Part shown: positions 15,768 through 24,636 of the stretch, one piece after another
Layout: each line of letters opens with the position of its first letter
How positions within the stretch are numbered: position 1 is the stretch's first letter
NCBI RefSeq assembly: GCF_900110375.1
Contig: NZ_FODN01000004.1
Location: forward strand, 62,001 to 126,000
Source: Flavobacterium sinopsychrotolerans
GTDB taxonomy: Bacteria; Bacteroidota; Bacteroidia; Flavobacteriales; Flavobacteriaceae
Length of the DNA stretch: 64,000 bases
Direction of reading: 5' to 3'
Made by a program: the position numbers and the translations under genes
Notes under the pieces: generated by a model
Told to the model about the DNA's origin: nothing
The model's input: the letters and a program-made list of their open reading frames with translations, nothing else
The model's database searches: none

Positions 15768-17351
15768 CTAATTTATTAATGGTAATTTTATTATGAAGGT
15801 ACTCCCTTTTCCCTTTTCACTTTCAACATATACTTGACCATTATGGTCGTCAACAATTCTTTTTACATACGCTAATCCTAAACCGTGTCCTTTCACATTA
15901 TGAATGTCTCCGGTATGTTCTCTGTAAAATTTTTCAAAAATTCTTTTTTGAGCAATTTTACTCATTCCCAAACCTTTATCTTTTACTTTGATAATAATCA
16001 TGTCTTTGATATTTTCAGTAAAAATCTCAATTTCTGGAACGTTTGGAGAATATTTTATAGCATTCTCCAGAATATTAACAATCACATTGGTAAAATGAAC
16101 ATCATTAATTAATACTGTAGTTCTTACAGCATTGAAATAACAGGTTATTTTTCCTTGTCTATCTTCTAAAATCAAATTCACGTGATCTATTGCATCTTCA
16201 ATAATTTCATGAATATTATTAGATTCTTTAGTAATATCTAATTCTTTCTTTTCTAATTTAGAAATTCGTAAAACATTTTCAACTTGTGCATGCATACGCT
16301 TATTTTCGTCCTTAATCATTTGGAGGTATCGCAGAACTTTCTCTTTATCATCGATTATTTTAGGATTCCTTATAGCATCCAAAGCTAAATTAATCGTTGC
16401 AATAGGAGTTTTAAACTCATGCGTCATATTATTAATGAAATCATTCTTGATTTCAGAAATTTGACGTTGTCTAATCAACTGATTCAATGCACTTGAATAG
16501 GCAATCAGAATAATAAGCGTAAAAACAATAGAAAGTACGGTTATACTAACCAACTCTGAGAGTAAAAATTTCTTTTTAAGTGGAAATGTAACCAACAATT
16601 CATATTTAGTACTCCCTTCATTATCAATGAAAACAGGAATAGAATAGGTAGCTTCTTTATCATATTTAAACTCATTTGATTTAATTTTAGTAGCTAAATT
16701 ATTACTATAAATACCAAATTCAAACTTAGTTTCAATACCATACTCTTCTAATTCTTTCTTGATAAGTTTCTGTAAAACAGGTACAGAAACACGTTCCTCA
16801 AGTGGCATAGCTGACAATACATCTTTAGCTGAAATTTCAAAAAGTGCATTGTCTAAAATATCTAAATTTCCTGATTTTTCAATTCTAACATCTGGAATCA
16901 GACTTTGATTTACATCCGATTTATCAATGGAATTATCATTATAAACTTCTGTAATTCGCTTAGAACTAAAGCTTTTAAATTTTTCGGTATCAAATTTTTT
17001 ATCAAAGAACGTTGGAGAAATATTGTAATCTTCAGAAATTATACTATTAGAATATATGATAGTTTTATTTGTTCTGGGATTTTTTTGAACATAATAAAAT
17101 TCTAATATATCATCCTTCTTAGGAACTTTTCCAGTACTATCTTTATAATGATTTATTTTATCATAAAAATTATATGCTTCTTGCTTTTGAAGTTTATCGG
17201 CCACATTACCAATTACTTGCTTAACATGAAATTTAAATTGCTCATCATTGTTTTTAAATGAAGAATTAAACCAATATACCTGAACAAGAATAATTCCTAT
17301 TAAGGATAGACTCATCAACAAAACAAGTAATCTAAAAAAAAGTTTATTCAT
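15768..17351 (-). CDS. Sensor histidine kinase, RprX-like
   Basis: The 527-residue kinase has two membrane segments (about residues 7-29 and 265-290) around a periplasmic sensor region of about 235 residues with no family I recognise. The cytoplasmic part has a HisKA H-box NNMTHEFKTPIAT with phospho-acceptor His311, then an HATPase_c domain with N-box NILENAIKYSP, KDKGLGM and GHGLGLAYVK. It would phosphorylate the regulator encoded 3 bp downstream. A TAAATTTG element lies 5 bp before the ATG. Layout and partner fit RprX/RprY, first described in Bacteroides. Confidence 0.93.
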   Translation of the reverse strand: MNKLFFRLLVLLMSLSLIGIILVQVYWFNSSFKNNDEQFKFHVKQVIGNVADKLQKQEAYNFYDKINHYKDSTGKVPKKDDILEFYYVQKNPRTNKTIIYSNSIISEDYNISPTFFDKKFDTEKFKSFSSKRITEVYNDNSIDKSDVNQSLIPDVRIEKSGNLDILDNALFEISAKDVLSAMPLEERVSVPVLQKLIKKELEEYGIETKFEFGIYSNNLATKIKSNEFKYDKEATYSIPVFIDNEGSTKYELLVTFPLKKKFLLSELVSITVLSIVFTLIILIAYSSALNQLIRQRQISEIKNDFINNMTHEFKTPIATINLALDAIRNPKIIDDKEKVLRYLQMIKDENKRMHAQVENVLRISKLEKKELDITKESNNIHEIIEDAIDHVNLILEDRQGKITCYFNAVRTTVLINDVHFTNVIVNILENAIKYSPNVPEIEIFTENIKDMIIIKVKDKGLGMSKIAQKRIFEKFYREHTGDIHNVKGHGLGLAYVKRIVDDHNGQVYVESEKGKGSTFIIKLPLIN

Positions 17352-17356
17352 CTAAA

Positions 17357-17364
17357 CAAATTTA
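17357..17364 (-). promoter_or_regulatory. -7 promoter element TAAATTTG for the rprXY-like operon
   Basis: A perfect TAnnTTTG match on the minus strand ends 5 bp before the ATG at 17351, implying a nearly leaderless message. No TTG at 17-23 bp upstream supports it. Confidence 0.45.
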
Positions 17365-17410
17365 GTATTTTAACAATATATTAAATAATAGATTAACCAA
17401 ACATTAACAC

Positions 17411-18007
17411 CTAAGCTTGTTTTTGTTTAATCTTTAAAATTTTAAGAATTCGATCAATTTCTAACTTTGTAGGTTCAATAGCAATATTTTCAATGACGAA
17501 ATCGCTTTTTGAAATTCGTTTTTCATCAGTCCACTGAGCGTTTATTCGTTTCAAAACAAGTTCTCGTGTCGTGTTATCTCTCTTAATAACCCTTTGAATC
17601 CTTGATTCTATTGGTGCTGTCACAGTTATAATTATATCACAGTCTTTATAACGCCCACTTTCAAATAATATAGCAGCCTCATAAATAACATAAGGAGCTT
17701 CTAGATTTTGTAAAAGCCATTGCTCAAAATGTTTTTTTACAGCAGGGTGAACAATACCATTGAGTTTTTCTAAACTTTCAGGATTATTAAATACAATTTT
17801 TGCCAATTTTTCTCTATTCAATGTCTCATTTTCAAAAACATCAGCACCAAATAAATCTTTTATAGCTTCCATAATATCTGCTGATTGCATGATTTTTCTG
17901 GCTTCATCATCAGCAATATAAACTGGAATTCCGTATGATTTAAAATAATTTGCTACAGTCGTTTTTCCACTGCCAATACCGCCGGTTAAACCAATAATTT
18001 TTGTCAT
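17411..18007 (-). CDS. coaE: Dephospho-CoA kinase
   Basis: The 198-residue enzyme phosphorylates dephospho-CoA in the last step of coenzyme A synthesis. It has the P-loop GLTGGIGSGKTTV (6-18), the segment ADDEARKI that binds substrate, HPAVKKHFEQW, and APYVIYEAAILFESG near the middle. The length is typical. It begins 1 bp after the stop of the glycosyltransferase gene and must be translated from the same message. coaBC, which acts earlier in the pathway, lies at 23085-24302 on the same strand in another operon. Confidence 0.96.
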   Translation of the reverse strand: MTKIIGLTGGIGSGKTTVANYFKSYGIPVYIADDEARKIMQSADIMEAIKDLFGADVFENETLNREKLAKIVFNNPESLEKLNGIVHPAVKKHFEQWLLQNLEAPYVIYEAAILFESGRYKDCDIIITVTAPIESRIQRVIKRDNTTRELVLKRINAQWTDEKRISKSDFVIENIAIEPTKLEIDRILKILKIKQKQA

Positions 18008-18008
18008 A

Positions 18009-19010
18009 CTATACTTTAAAAAATAATTCTGGAAAAGCCTCTTGCGGTTTTTGTCTCAAAATAATTACTTTATAATAAGAATGTATAAAACCCATTCCAT
18101 ATCCATAGAATTGTTTCCAAATTGCAATTAGTGACAAATAACCTATTTTAATACTTTTATTCTGATAAGATGACACCAAAAACAGTACCAAAAAGTAAAT
18201 AAAATACAATTGAAGCAGGTAATCAAAATTAAAAATCAATAACAATACAATTGAAGTAAAAAATCCAATAATAAAAACCGAAGGAAAGAAAAAAGTAAGT
18301 TTATTGTATTTTGGATACCAACTATTTAAAATCGGTCGTGCTTTGCCAAATTTATTTACCTGAGTTGAAAACTTATCCCAATCAATTCTTCGCTTATGAT
18401 ATACAAATGCTTTTGGAAAAAGTTTGGTCTCAAAACCCAAGTTCCACAAACGAATTGACAAATCAGGATCTTCACCTGGATGGATGTTTCCAAAACCTTT
18501 GGATGCTTCAAAAGCTTTGCGAGACAATCCCATATTAAAACTCCTAGGTTGAAACTTATCAATTTTTTCAGAACCACCTCTAATTCCGCCAGTAGTTAAA
18601 AAAGAAGTCATCGCAAAATTAATTGCTTTTTGTATGTCCGAAAAACTATCTAAAGCTTTATCTGGTCCTCCAAAACAATCCACATAATTTTGTTTTAAAG
18701 CTTTATCAACTTCTGACAAATACTCCTCTGGAATAATACAATCCGAATCGAAAATAATAAAATAATCTCCTCTGGCATTTCTCATTCCATAATTTCTAGA
18801 GTCACCCGGCCCAGAATTTTCCTTGTAATAATAGGAAATATCAAGTCTATCACCGTATTTGCTGGCAACATCCTTACAAATTAAAGTAGATCCATCTTCA
18901 ACTAATACAATTTCAAAAATTTCTTTGTATGTTGTATGAGACAAACTTTCTAAAAGTTCATCAACTTCGTCTGGCCGATTATAAACTGGGATTATTAAGG
19001 AAAATAACAT
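18009..19010 (-). CDS. Glycosyltransferase family 2 protein, membrane-anchored
   Basis: The 333-residue protein has a GT-A fold: FSLIIPVYNRPDEV (3-16) binds the nucleotide, VLVEDGST supplies the first aspartates, and IIFDSDCIIPEE is the DxD-type metal site. SRKAFEASKGF and HPGEDPDLSIRLWNLGF match the acceptor region of GT2 enzymes. Two hydrophobic segments near residues 235-285 anchor it to the membrane. It probably adds a sugar to a cell-surface polysaccharide or lipid; donor and acceptor are unknown. It heads a two-gene operon with coaE, 1 bp downstream, which is not a functional link. Confidence 0.9.
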   Translation of the reverse strand: MLFSLIIPVYNRPDEVDELLESLSHTTYKEIFEIVLVEDGSTLICKDVASKYGDRLDISYYYKENSGPGDSRNYGMRNARGDYFIIFDSDCIIPEEYLSEVDKALKQNYVDCFGGPDKALDSFSDIQKAINFAMTSFLTTGGIRGGSEKIDKFQPRSFNMGLSRKAFEASKGFGNIHPGEDPDLSIRLWNLGFETKLFPKAFVYHKRRIDWDKFSTQVNKFGKARPILNSWYPKYNKLTFFFPSVFIIGFFTSIVLLLIFNFDYLLQLYFIYFLVLFLVSSYQNKSIKIGYLSLIAIWKQFYGYGMGFIHSYYKVIILRQKPQEAFPELFFKV

Positions 19011-19059
19011 AAATTAGAATGTGGTATTATTATTATATTTTAAGTGTTGAAAATTTTAA

Positions 19060-19093
19060 CAAATATAATCTTTATCCATAAAAAAACCATCAA
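19060..19093 (-). promoter_or_regulatory. Promoter TTG-N23-TATATTTG for the glycosyltransferase-coaE operon
   Basis: The -7 element TATATTTG (minus strand, 19060-19067) lies 49 bp before the ATG. A TTG stands 23 bp further upstream, at the limit of the normal range and inside the fabV terminator hairpin. The -7 half is the stronger evidence. Confidence 0.5.
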
Positions 19094-19109
19094 CTATTAA
19101 TTGATGGTT
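19085..19109 (-). terminator. Intrinsic terminator of fabV
   Basis: A perfect 9-bp stem AACCATCAA (19085-19093) with 19101-19109 and a 7-base loop is followed, on the minus strand, by a run of seven T. It ends the leftward fabV transcript 30 bp past the stop codon. Confidence 0.85.
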
Positions 19110-19138
19110 CTATAAATATTTTTTAATAAAATAGAGGA

Positions 19139-20329
19139 TTACCCAATACTTTCGATGTTTACCACTTCGTTCGCATCTGCTTTATAATCTACTCCTGCTA
19201 CGTCAAAGCCAAATAGATTGTAAAAATCTTTTCTGTATCCTTCTAAATCACCGATTTCAGATAAATTTTCAGTTACAGCTTCAATCCACAATTTAGCCAC
19301 TTTTTCCTGAACGTCAGGACGCATTTCTAAATCGTCAATACGGATTCTTCCTTTCTCATCTACAGGAACTTCATTTCCAGTATATAATCTTTCTTGATAC
19401 AAACGTTGAATTTGCTCAATACAACCTTCATGAATCCCTTCTTCCTTCATTATTCTGTACAATAAAGAAATATACAATGGAATAACTGGAATTGCTGAAC
19501 TTGCTTGTGTAACTAATGCTTTATTTACCGAAACAAATGCTTTACCATTAATAGCAGCTAAACTGTCAGTAATAGCAAATGCTGTCGCTTCAAGATGATC
19601 TTTAGCGCGACCAATAGTCCCTTTTCTATAAACCGCCTCAGTTAATGATGGCCCTATATAAGAATAAGCAACAGTTGTAGCGCTGGGAGCCAATAGATTT
19701 TGAGCTTTTAAAGCATCAATCCACATAGCCCAATCTTCACCACCCATCACGGCAATTGTATTTTCAATATCATCGCCACTACATGGCTCAATTGAAATTT
19801 CTGAAACTTTACCAGAATGAAAATCAACCGTTTTATTGGTAAAAGTACTTCCGATAGGCTTCAAAACAGAGCGATGCAAAACACCGGTAAGCGGATGCAT
19901 ACGAACAGGAGAAGCCAAACTGTAGATTACTAAGTCAACTTGCCCTAAATCAGCTTTTATAAGATCTAATGTTTGTTGTTTTACTTCATTCGAAAACGCA
20001 TCACCATTGATACTTTTTGCATATAAACCTGCTTTATGCGCTTCCGTTTCGAAAGCAGCAGAATTATACCAACCTGGTGAAGCTGTTTTTCCTTCTGTTG
20101 GCGGTTTTTCAAAAAACACACCAATTGTAGCAGCATCAGAACCAAAAGCACTTGTAATTCTGGAAGCCAAACCAAAACCGGTTGAAGCTCCAATTACTAA
20201 TACTTTTTTAGCCCCGTTTATAGGTCCTTTTGATTTTATGTATTCTATTTGATTTTTAACATTTTGTTCGCATCCTTTTGGGTGAGATGTCGTACAAATA
20301 AATCCTCTCATTCTAGGTTCTATAATCAT
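19139..20329 (-). CDS. fabV: Enoyl-[acyl-carrier-protein] reductase FabV (trans-2-enoyl-CoA reductase)
   Basis: The 396-residue enzyme reduces the trans-2 double bond of enoyl-ACP, or enoyl-CoA in some homologues, with NAD(P)H, the last step of each fatty acid elongation cycle. It opens with IIEPRMRGFICTTSHP, has the cofactor loop GASTGFG (47-53), YSLASPVR, and the FabV-specific active site Tyr-x8-Lys at Tyr234 and Lys243. The length is typical of FabV and much longer than FabI. FabV enzymes are usually little affected by triclosan. The gene is alone, with its own consensus promoter and terminator. Confidence 0.96.
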   Translation of the reverse strand: MIIEPRMRGFICTTSHPKGCEQNVKNQIEYIKSKGPINGAKKVLVIGASTGFGLASRITSAFGSDAATIGVFFEKPPTEGKTASPGWYNSAAFETEAHKAGLYAKSINGDAFSNEVKQQTLDLIKADLGQVDLVIYSLASPVRMHPLTGVLHRSVLKPIGSTFTNKTVDFHSGKVSEISIEPCSGDDIENTIAVMGGEDWAMWIDALKAQNLLAPSATTVAYSYIGPSLTEAVYRKGTIGRAKDHLEATAFAITDSLAAINGKAFVSVNKALVTQASSAIPVIPLYISLLYRIMKEEGIHEGCIEQIQRLYQERLYTGNEVPVDEKGRIRIDDLEMRPDVQEKVAKLWIEAVTENLSEIGDLEGYRKDFYNLFGFDVAGVDYKADANEVVNIESIG

Positions 20330-20407
20330 ACTCTTGGTTATTCGTTTTTTTATTTATTCGTGTAATCGTCTTATTGTTGATGCAAAAATCTTGTTTTCAA
20401 AAGTAAG

Positions 20408-20437
20408 CAAATATAAAGTAAAAAATTAGTTCAGCAA
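20408..20437 (-). promoter_or_regulatory. Consensus promoter TTG-N19-TATATTTG for fabV
   Basis: On the minus strand TATATTTG (20408-20415) has a TTG (20435-20437) exactly 19 bp upstream. The TTG lies inside the last codons of recN. A second -7-like element, TACTTTTG (20398-20405), lies 2 bp downstream but lacks a matching TTG. Confidence 0.75.
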
Positions 20438-22078
20438 GGCTTTAGCATGATTTAAGGCCGAATCAGAAACGACACTTCCAGATAACATTTGTGCGATTTC
20501 CACAACTCTCTCTTCATTGCTTAATAACTTCAATTCAGATTGTGTATCGTCCCCAACAGTCGATTTAAATACTTTGAAATGTGCATTTCCTTTAGCAGCG
20601 ATTTGTGGTAAATGGGTAATAGCAAAAATCTGCATTTCTTGACTCATTTCTTTCATGATTTCCCCCATTCTGATGGCGATTTCTCCGGAAACACCAGTAT
20701 CAATTTCATCAAAAATTAATGTTGGGAGTTTTGAGTATTGTGCCAATATAGCCTTAACAGCAAGCATAATCCTTGACATTTCTCCGCCAGAAGCCACTTT
20801 TTTTAATAAACCAAAATCAGTTCCTTTATTGGCAGAAAATAAAAACTGAAGTTCATCTTTTCCGTTCTGGAAATAGGTTTCCGTAGTATTTATATCAATA
20901 TTGAAGCGGACATTTGGCATTCCCAACGTCTCTAGAATGGCAATCAATTTTTGAGATAAAACTGGAATCGATTCCAATCTATTCGTATGAATTGTATTCG
21001 AAAAAGCATCTAATTCAATTATTTTTTGTTCGATAGAAATCGTCAGTGCCGCAATTTCCTCTTCCATGTTACCTAATTCTAAAACCGAATTTTCTAGATT
21101 GGTTTGAATTCCCAATAGTTCATCAACAGATAAAACCTGATGTTTCTTTTGCAAAGTAAAAATAACCTGAAGCTTTTGACTGATTAAATCCAATTGTTCC
21201 GGATCATTAATCAGTTTTTCAGAACAGCGATTCATTTCATCAGAAATATCATCAAACTCAATTGTCAAGCTTGTAATCCTTTCTAACAAAGAATGATATT
21301 CAGTCGAAAAAGAGGCGATTTTTTGTAATGAAACCTTGATTTCATTCAAATTATGTAAAACTCCAATTTGTTCTTCATTGGCTATTGCCAAAGATTTATC
21401 AATCGATTCTTTTATAATTTCAACATTATTTAATTTTTCAAAATCAACCTCAAGAGTTTCTTGCTCACCAGATTTTAATTGTGCTGCGACTAATTCATCC
21501 AGTAAAAAAGTGTTGTATTCCTGCTCTTTCTTAGATTCGCTTTGTCTTTTCAGCAGCGAATTTAATTTGGATTTATCCGATTTATAGCTTTTTAAAAGCG
21601 ATTGATATTCCAAAATTGTTTCTTTATTATTGGCAATTGCATCAATAATTTCAAACTGCACATTTTCATCCGAAAGTTCCTGGGTTTGCTGTTGTGAATG
21701 AATATCAATCAAGAATAAGCTCAGTTCCTGCAATTCCTGAAGATTTACAGGGCTGTCATTTATAAAAGCTCTTGATTTCCCGGAAGGAAGAATTTCACGT
21801 CTGATTATGGTATCATTTTCATAATCTAAATCATTAGCTTCAAAAAAAGGAAGTAAATTATACTTAGAAATTTCAAAATGAGCTTCAATAATACACTTTT
21901 CATCTTTGTTTTTTAAAGAAGTCAAGTCAGCTCTTTTTCCTAAAACCAGTCCTAATGCTCCTAAAATTATTGATTTACCAGCACCGGTTTCACCTGTAAT
22001 TGTTGAGAAACCTTTTGAAAAATCGATAGTCAATTTTTCTATTAAAGCATAGTTTTTTATCGAAAGTGACGTTATCAT
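20426..22078 (-). CDS. recN: DNA repair protein RecN
   Basis: The 550-residue protein is an SMC-like ATPase that acts at DNA double-strand breaks. It has the Walker A loop GETGAGKSI (about 31-39), the RecN-typical opening ITSLSIKNYALIEKL, ADLTSLKNKDEKCIIEAHF, a central coiled coil (about 160-370) and the C-terminal signature GGEMSRIMLAVKAIL followed by Walker B LIFDEIDTGVSGEIA. It is the last gene of the bamD operon, 55 bp after the DUF4835 gene, with no promoter element of its own seen. RecN in this operon position is common in Bacteroidota. Confidence 0.97.
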   Translation of the reverse strand: MITSLSIKNYALIEKLTIDFSKGFSTITGETGAGKSIILGALGLVLGKRADLTSLKNKDEKCIIEAHFEISKYNLLPFFEANDLDYENDTIIRREILPSGKSRAFINDSPVNLQELQELSLFLIDIHSQQQTQELSDENVQFEIIDAIANNKETILEYQSLLKSYKSDKSKLNSLLKRQSESKKEQEYNTFLLDELVAAQLKSGEQETLEVDFEKLNNVEIIKESIDKSLAIANEEQIGVLHNLNEIKVSLQKIASFSTEYHSLLERITSLTIEFDDISDEMNRCSEKLINDPEQLDLISQKLQVIFTLQKKHQVLSVDELLGIQTNLENSVLELGNMEEEIAALTISIEQKIIELDAFSNTIHTNRLESIPVLSQKLIAILETLGMPNVRFNIDINTTETYFQNGKDELQFLFSANKGTDFGLLKKVASGGEMSRIMLAVKAILAQYSKLPTLIFDEIDTGVSGEIAIRMGEIMKEMSQEMQIFAITHLPQIAAKGNAHFKVFKSTVGDDTQSELKLLSNEERVVEIAQMLSGSVVSDSALNHAKALLN

Positions 22079-22133
22079 TTTTATTTATTTTTTGTGATGA
22101 TGAGCTGGAATTAAACTAAAAATTGGAAAACAA

Positions 22134-23018
22134 TTAATATTTTATCAACGCCCATTTACTTGAATTTAAAGGAGATATTTTATTCAGATTATCGACTAAA
22201 TCTGAAATTGTAATACTAGGTCCACCAGAGAATACAGAAACGATTTCATCTGATTTAGCATCGAAAAAGACACGGGTTAAAAAAGCATTAGGTCTTGAAG
22301 CATTTAGTTTAGCTAAATCCATTAATGATCCTTTTATTTTTTCTTTAGACGCTTTTAAATCCTGACTCATTAGATCTAAACCAGTATGATAATCAAACAT
22401 GGTTTGTCTGATTTGCTTGAATGGAGGCGATAAAATATCATTTATCAAAAAATACCTAGTTTGGTTTCCATCAGCTTGGCTCCATCCTTTTGATCCACCT
22501 TGTTGTGCCACATTCGAAATATTTTGGGCTATTTCAAAACTTGGGTTACCAGATTCAGTAACAAATGTGTCTGCATCCATTCCTAAAATTACATACGTGT
22601 AAAATGCAAGTACAGAAACTAAATTAGAATCAAACGAAGTTGGATTAAATATTAGATTTTCAAACTCTGTATATCTAAAATTAAAGTCTTTATCATTATA
22701 ATTTAATACTGGAGATGAATAAGAGGAATTAAAAATAGGTCTGGAAGACTGTACTTGAATTGTGGCTGTAAATTGATCAGAACTATTACCAGAAATAGTG
22801 ATATACATCGAACAATTAATTTTTTCGTTTTGTTTAAGTGTCTGACCTGTCCAATCCGTTTTATTTACAAACTCACTTACAGAAGCTTCTAAAGTTTTAA
22901 AAATTTGTTGATTTGTGACACTCAATCGTTGTGAATCAACTGTTACTGTACAATTTAGTTGTTGTGCTTGAGCAAATCCAAAAATAAAAAGCAGCAAAAA
23001 AGTAAATATTTTATTCAT
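22134..23018 (-). CDS. DUF4835 family protein (PorD-like, possible type IX secretion component)
   Basis: The 294-residue precursor has a signal peptide (MNKIFTFLLLFIFGFAQAQQ) and matches DUF4835: QLNCTVTVDSQRL at the mature N-terminus, FKTLEASVSEFVNKTDWT, the central RYTEFENLIFNP, and VLAFYTYVILGMDADTF. I recall that members of this family are annotated as type IX secretion protein PorD in some databases. The link rests on that memory, and no other secretion gene is in the window. It lies between coaBC and recN in the bamD operon. Periplasmic or outer-membrane location is likely. Confidence 0.82.
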   Translation of the reverse strand: MNKIFTFLLLFIFGFAQAQQLNCTVTVDSQRLSVTNQQIFKTLEASVSEFVNKTDWTGQTLKQNEKINCSMYITISGNSSDQFTATIQVQSSRPIFNSSYSSPVLNYNDKDFNFRYTEFENLIFNPTSFDSNLVSVLAFYTYVILGMDADTFVTESGNPSFEIAQNISNVAQQGGSKGWSQADGNQTRYFLINDILSPPFKQIRQTMFDYHTGLDLMSQDLKASKEKIKGSLMDLAKLNASRPNAFLTRVFFDAKSDEIVSVFSGGPSITISDLVDNLNKISPLNSSKWALIKY

Positions 23019-23084
23019 CTGTAGATTTTTATTATTTTGGTTTTATCTAAATCGCAACTATATGTGAGGTGAAATTACAAAATA

Positions 23085-24302
23085 CTATATTCCTTTATCA
23101 AAGTGAACTACTACTTTGTTAAGGATATCGTCTGCTACTGCTTCTTTCGATTTTAATTCCATAGGTTCAATATTGAAAAACTTATCGATAAAAGTAACCT
23201 TATTGGTTGGCTTTCCAAAACCCGCTCCTTGATCTTGTAGCGAATTTAAAACTATCAAATCTAAGTTTTTTTTCTGAATTTTTAGTTTTGCATTTTCAAT
23301 TTCATTTTCTGTTTCTAATGCAAAACCTATCAAAAACTGATTTTTCTTTTGTTCGCCCAAAGAAGCTAAAATATCTTTCGTTTTTTCGAGTTCTATTGTG
23401 AAATTATCAGCGGCTTTTTTTATTTTTTGTTGGGCAACGTTTTTAGGTTTGTAATCTGCAACGGCTGCAGCTGCAATCGCAACATCTACGTCAGCATAAA
23501 ACTGATGACAAGCCACATACATTTGTTCTGCTGAAACTACTGAGATTACCTTTATCAATGGATTTGAAACTTTACAATTTGTAGGTCCCGAAACCAAAAT
23601 CACCGAAGCACCTAAATTCGCAGCGCTTAAAGCGATATCAAAACCCATTTTACCCGAAGAATGATTGCCTATAAAACGCACAGGATCTATTGCTTCGTAT
23701 GTGGGACCGGCAGTAATCAATAATTTTTTTCCTTTAAGAGGCAACTTGCTATTTAAATCCGCTTCAATAAAAGCTACAATGTTTTCAGGTTCTGCCATTC
23801 TTCCTTCACCCGATAATCCGCTTGCCAATTCACCGCTTTCAGCAGGAATTATGACATTGCCAAATTGAGTCAGAGAAGAGAAATTAGCAATGGTAGAAGG
23901 ATGTTTGTACATATCTAAATCCATTGCGGGAGCAAAATACACTGGACATTTTGCTGATAAATAGGCTGCAATCAAAAGATTGTCACAAGTACCATTTGTC
24001 ATTTTCGACAATGTATTGGCTGTTGCAGGCGCAATAACCATCAAATCAGCCCAAAGTGCTAATTCAACATGATTGTTCCATTTTTCATTCTCGTCGTCTT
24101 GATTATAAAAACTGGAATGTACAGGATTTTTGGATAACGTGGATAACGTAAGAGGAGTTACAAAATCCTTAGAAGCAGGTGTCATTATCACTTGGACATG
24201 TGCACCTGCTTTTATGAAAAGTCGTACTAATGATGCTGTTTTATAGGCTGCAATTCCACCAGAAATTCCAAGTAGAATTTTCTTACCGCTTAAAACTGAC
24301 AT
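23085..24302 (-). CDS. coaBC: Bifunctional phosphopantothenoylcysteine decarboxylase / phosphopantothenate-cysteine ligase
   Basis: The 405-residue enzyme carries out two steps of coenzyme A synthesis. The N-terminal CoaC half (about 1-185) is an FMN-dependent decarboxylase with GISGGIAAYK, the histidine of NNHVELALWAD and PAMDLDMYKHP. The C-terminal CoaB half ligates cysteine using CTP: LLITAGPTYEAIDPVRFIGNHSSGKMG, AAAVADYKP and KIKK. The length is normal. It follows rpoZ by 8 bp in the bamD operon, which links CoA supply with envelope assembly and transcription genes. Confidence 0.96.
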   Translation of the reverse strand: MSVLSGKKILLGISGGIAAYKTASLVRLFIKAGAHVQVIMTPASKDFVTPLTLSTLSKNPVHSSFYNQDDENEKWNNHVELALWADLMVIAPATANTLSKMTNGTCDNLLIAAYLSAKCPVYFAPAMDLDMYKHPSTIANFSSLTQFGNVIIPAESGELASGLSGEGRMAEPENIVAFIEADLNSKLPLKGKKLLITAGPTYEAIDPVRFIGNHSSGKMGFDIALSAANLGASVILVSGPTNCKVSNPLIKVISVVSAEQMYVACHQFYADVDVAIAAAAVADYKPKNVAQQKIKKAADNFTIELEKTKDILASLGEQKKNQFLIGFALETENEIENAKLKIQKKNLDLIVLNSLQDQGAGFGKPTNKVTFIDKFFNIEPMELKSKEAVADDILNKVVVHFDKGI

Positions 24303-24310
24303 AGTAACTA

Positions 24311-24628
24311 TTATTTATTTGAATCTCTGTGGTAAATTTTACCATCTAACCATTCCTGAACTGCTAAAGCGTGTGGCTTAGGTAGTTTTTCGTAAAATTT
24401 TGAAACCTCAATTTGTTCTTTGTTTTCAAAAACTTCTTCAAGACTGTCATTATATGTAGCAAATTCTTCCAATTTCTCAGTCAATTCTTTTTTAATTTCA
24501 GAATTGATTTGGTTTGCTCTTTTAGCCATAATGGTTATCGCTTCATACACATTACCAGTAGGTTCTTCAATAACATTTTTGTTGTATGTTATTGTATTTA
24601 CTGGAGCATTCGTCTTTTTTAAATCCAT
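24311..24628 (-). CDS. rpoZ: DNA-directed RNA polymerase omega subunit (Bacteroidota type)
   Basis: The 105-residue protein fits the RpoZ/Rpb6 family of Bacteroidota. The segment NVYEAITIMAKRANQINSEIK (about 26-46) holds the conserved helix that clamps the beta' C-terminus, as in E. coli omega. The C-terminal half is acidic and helical and ends in KPHALAVQEWLDGKIYHRD, characteristic of the phylum. Omega helps assemble and stabilise RNA polymerase. It lies 8 bp before coaBC and 8 bp after bamD, so it is translated from the same transcript. Confidence 0.9.
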   Translation of the reverse strand: MDLKKTNAPVNTITYNKNVIEEPTGNVYEAITIMAKRANQINSEIKKELTEKLEEFATYNDSLEEVFENKEQIEVSKFYEKLPKPHALAVQEWLDGKIYHRDSNK

Positions 24629-24636
24629 GACTTTAT

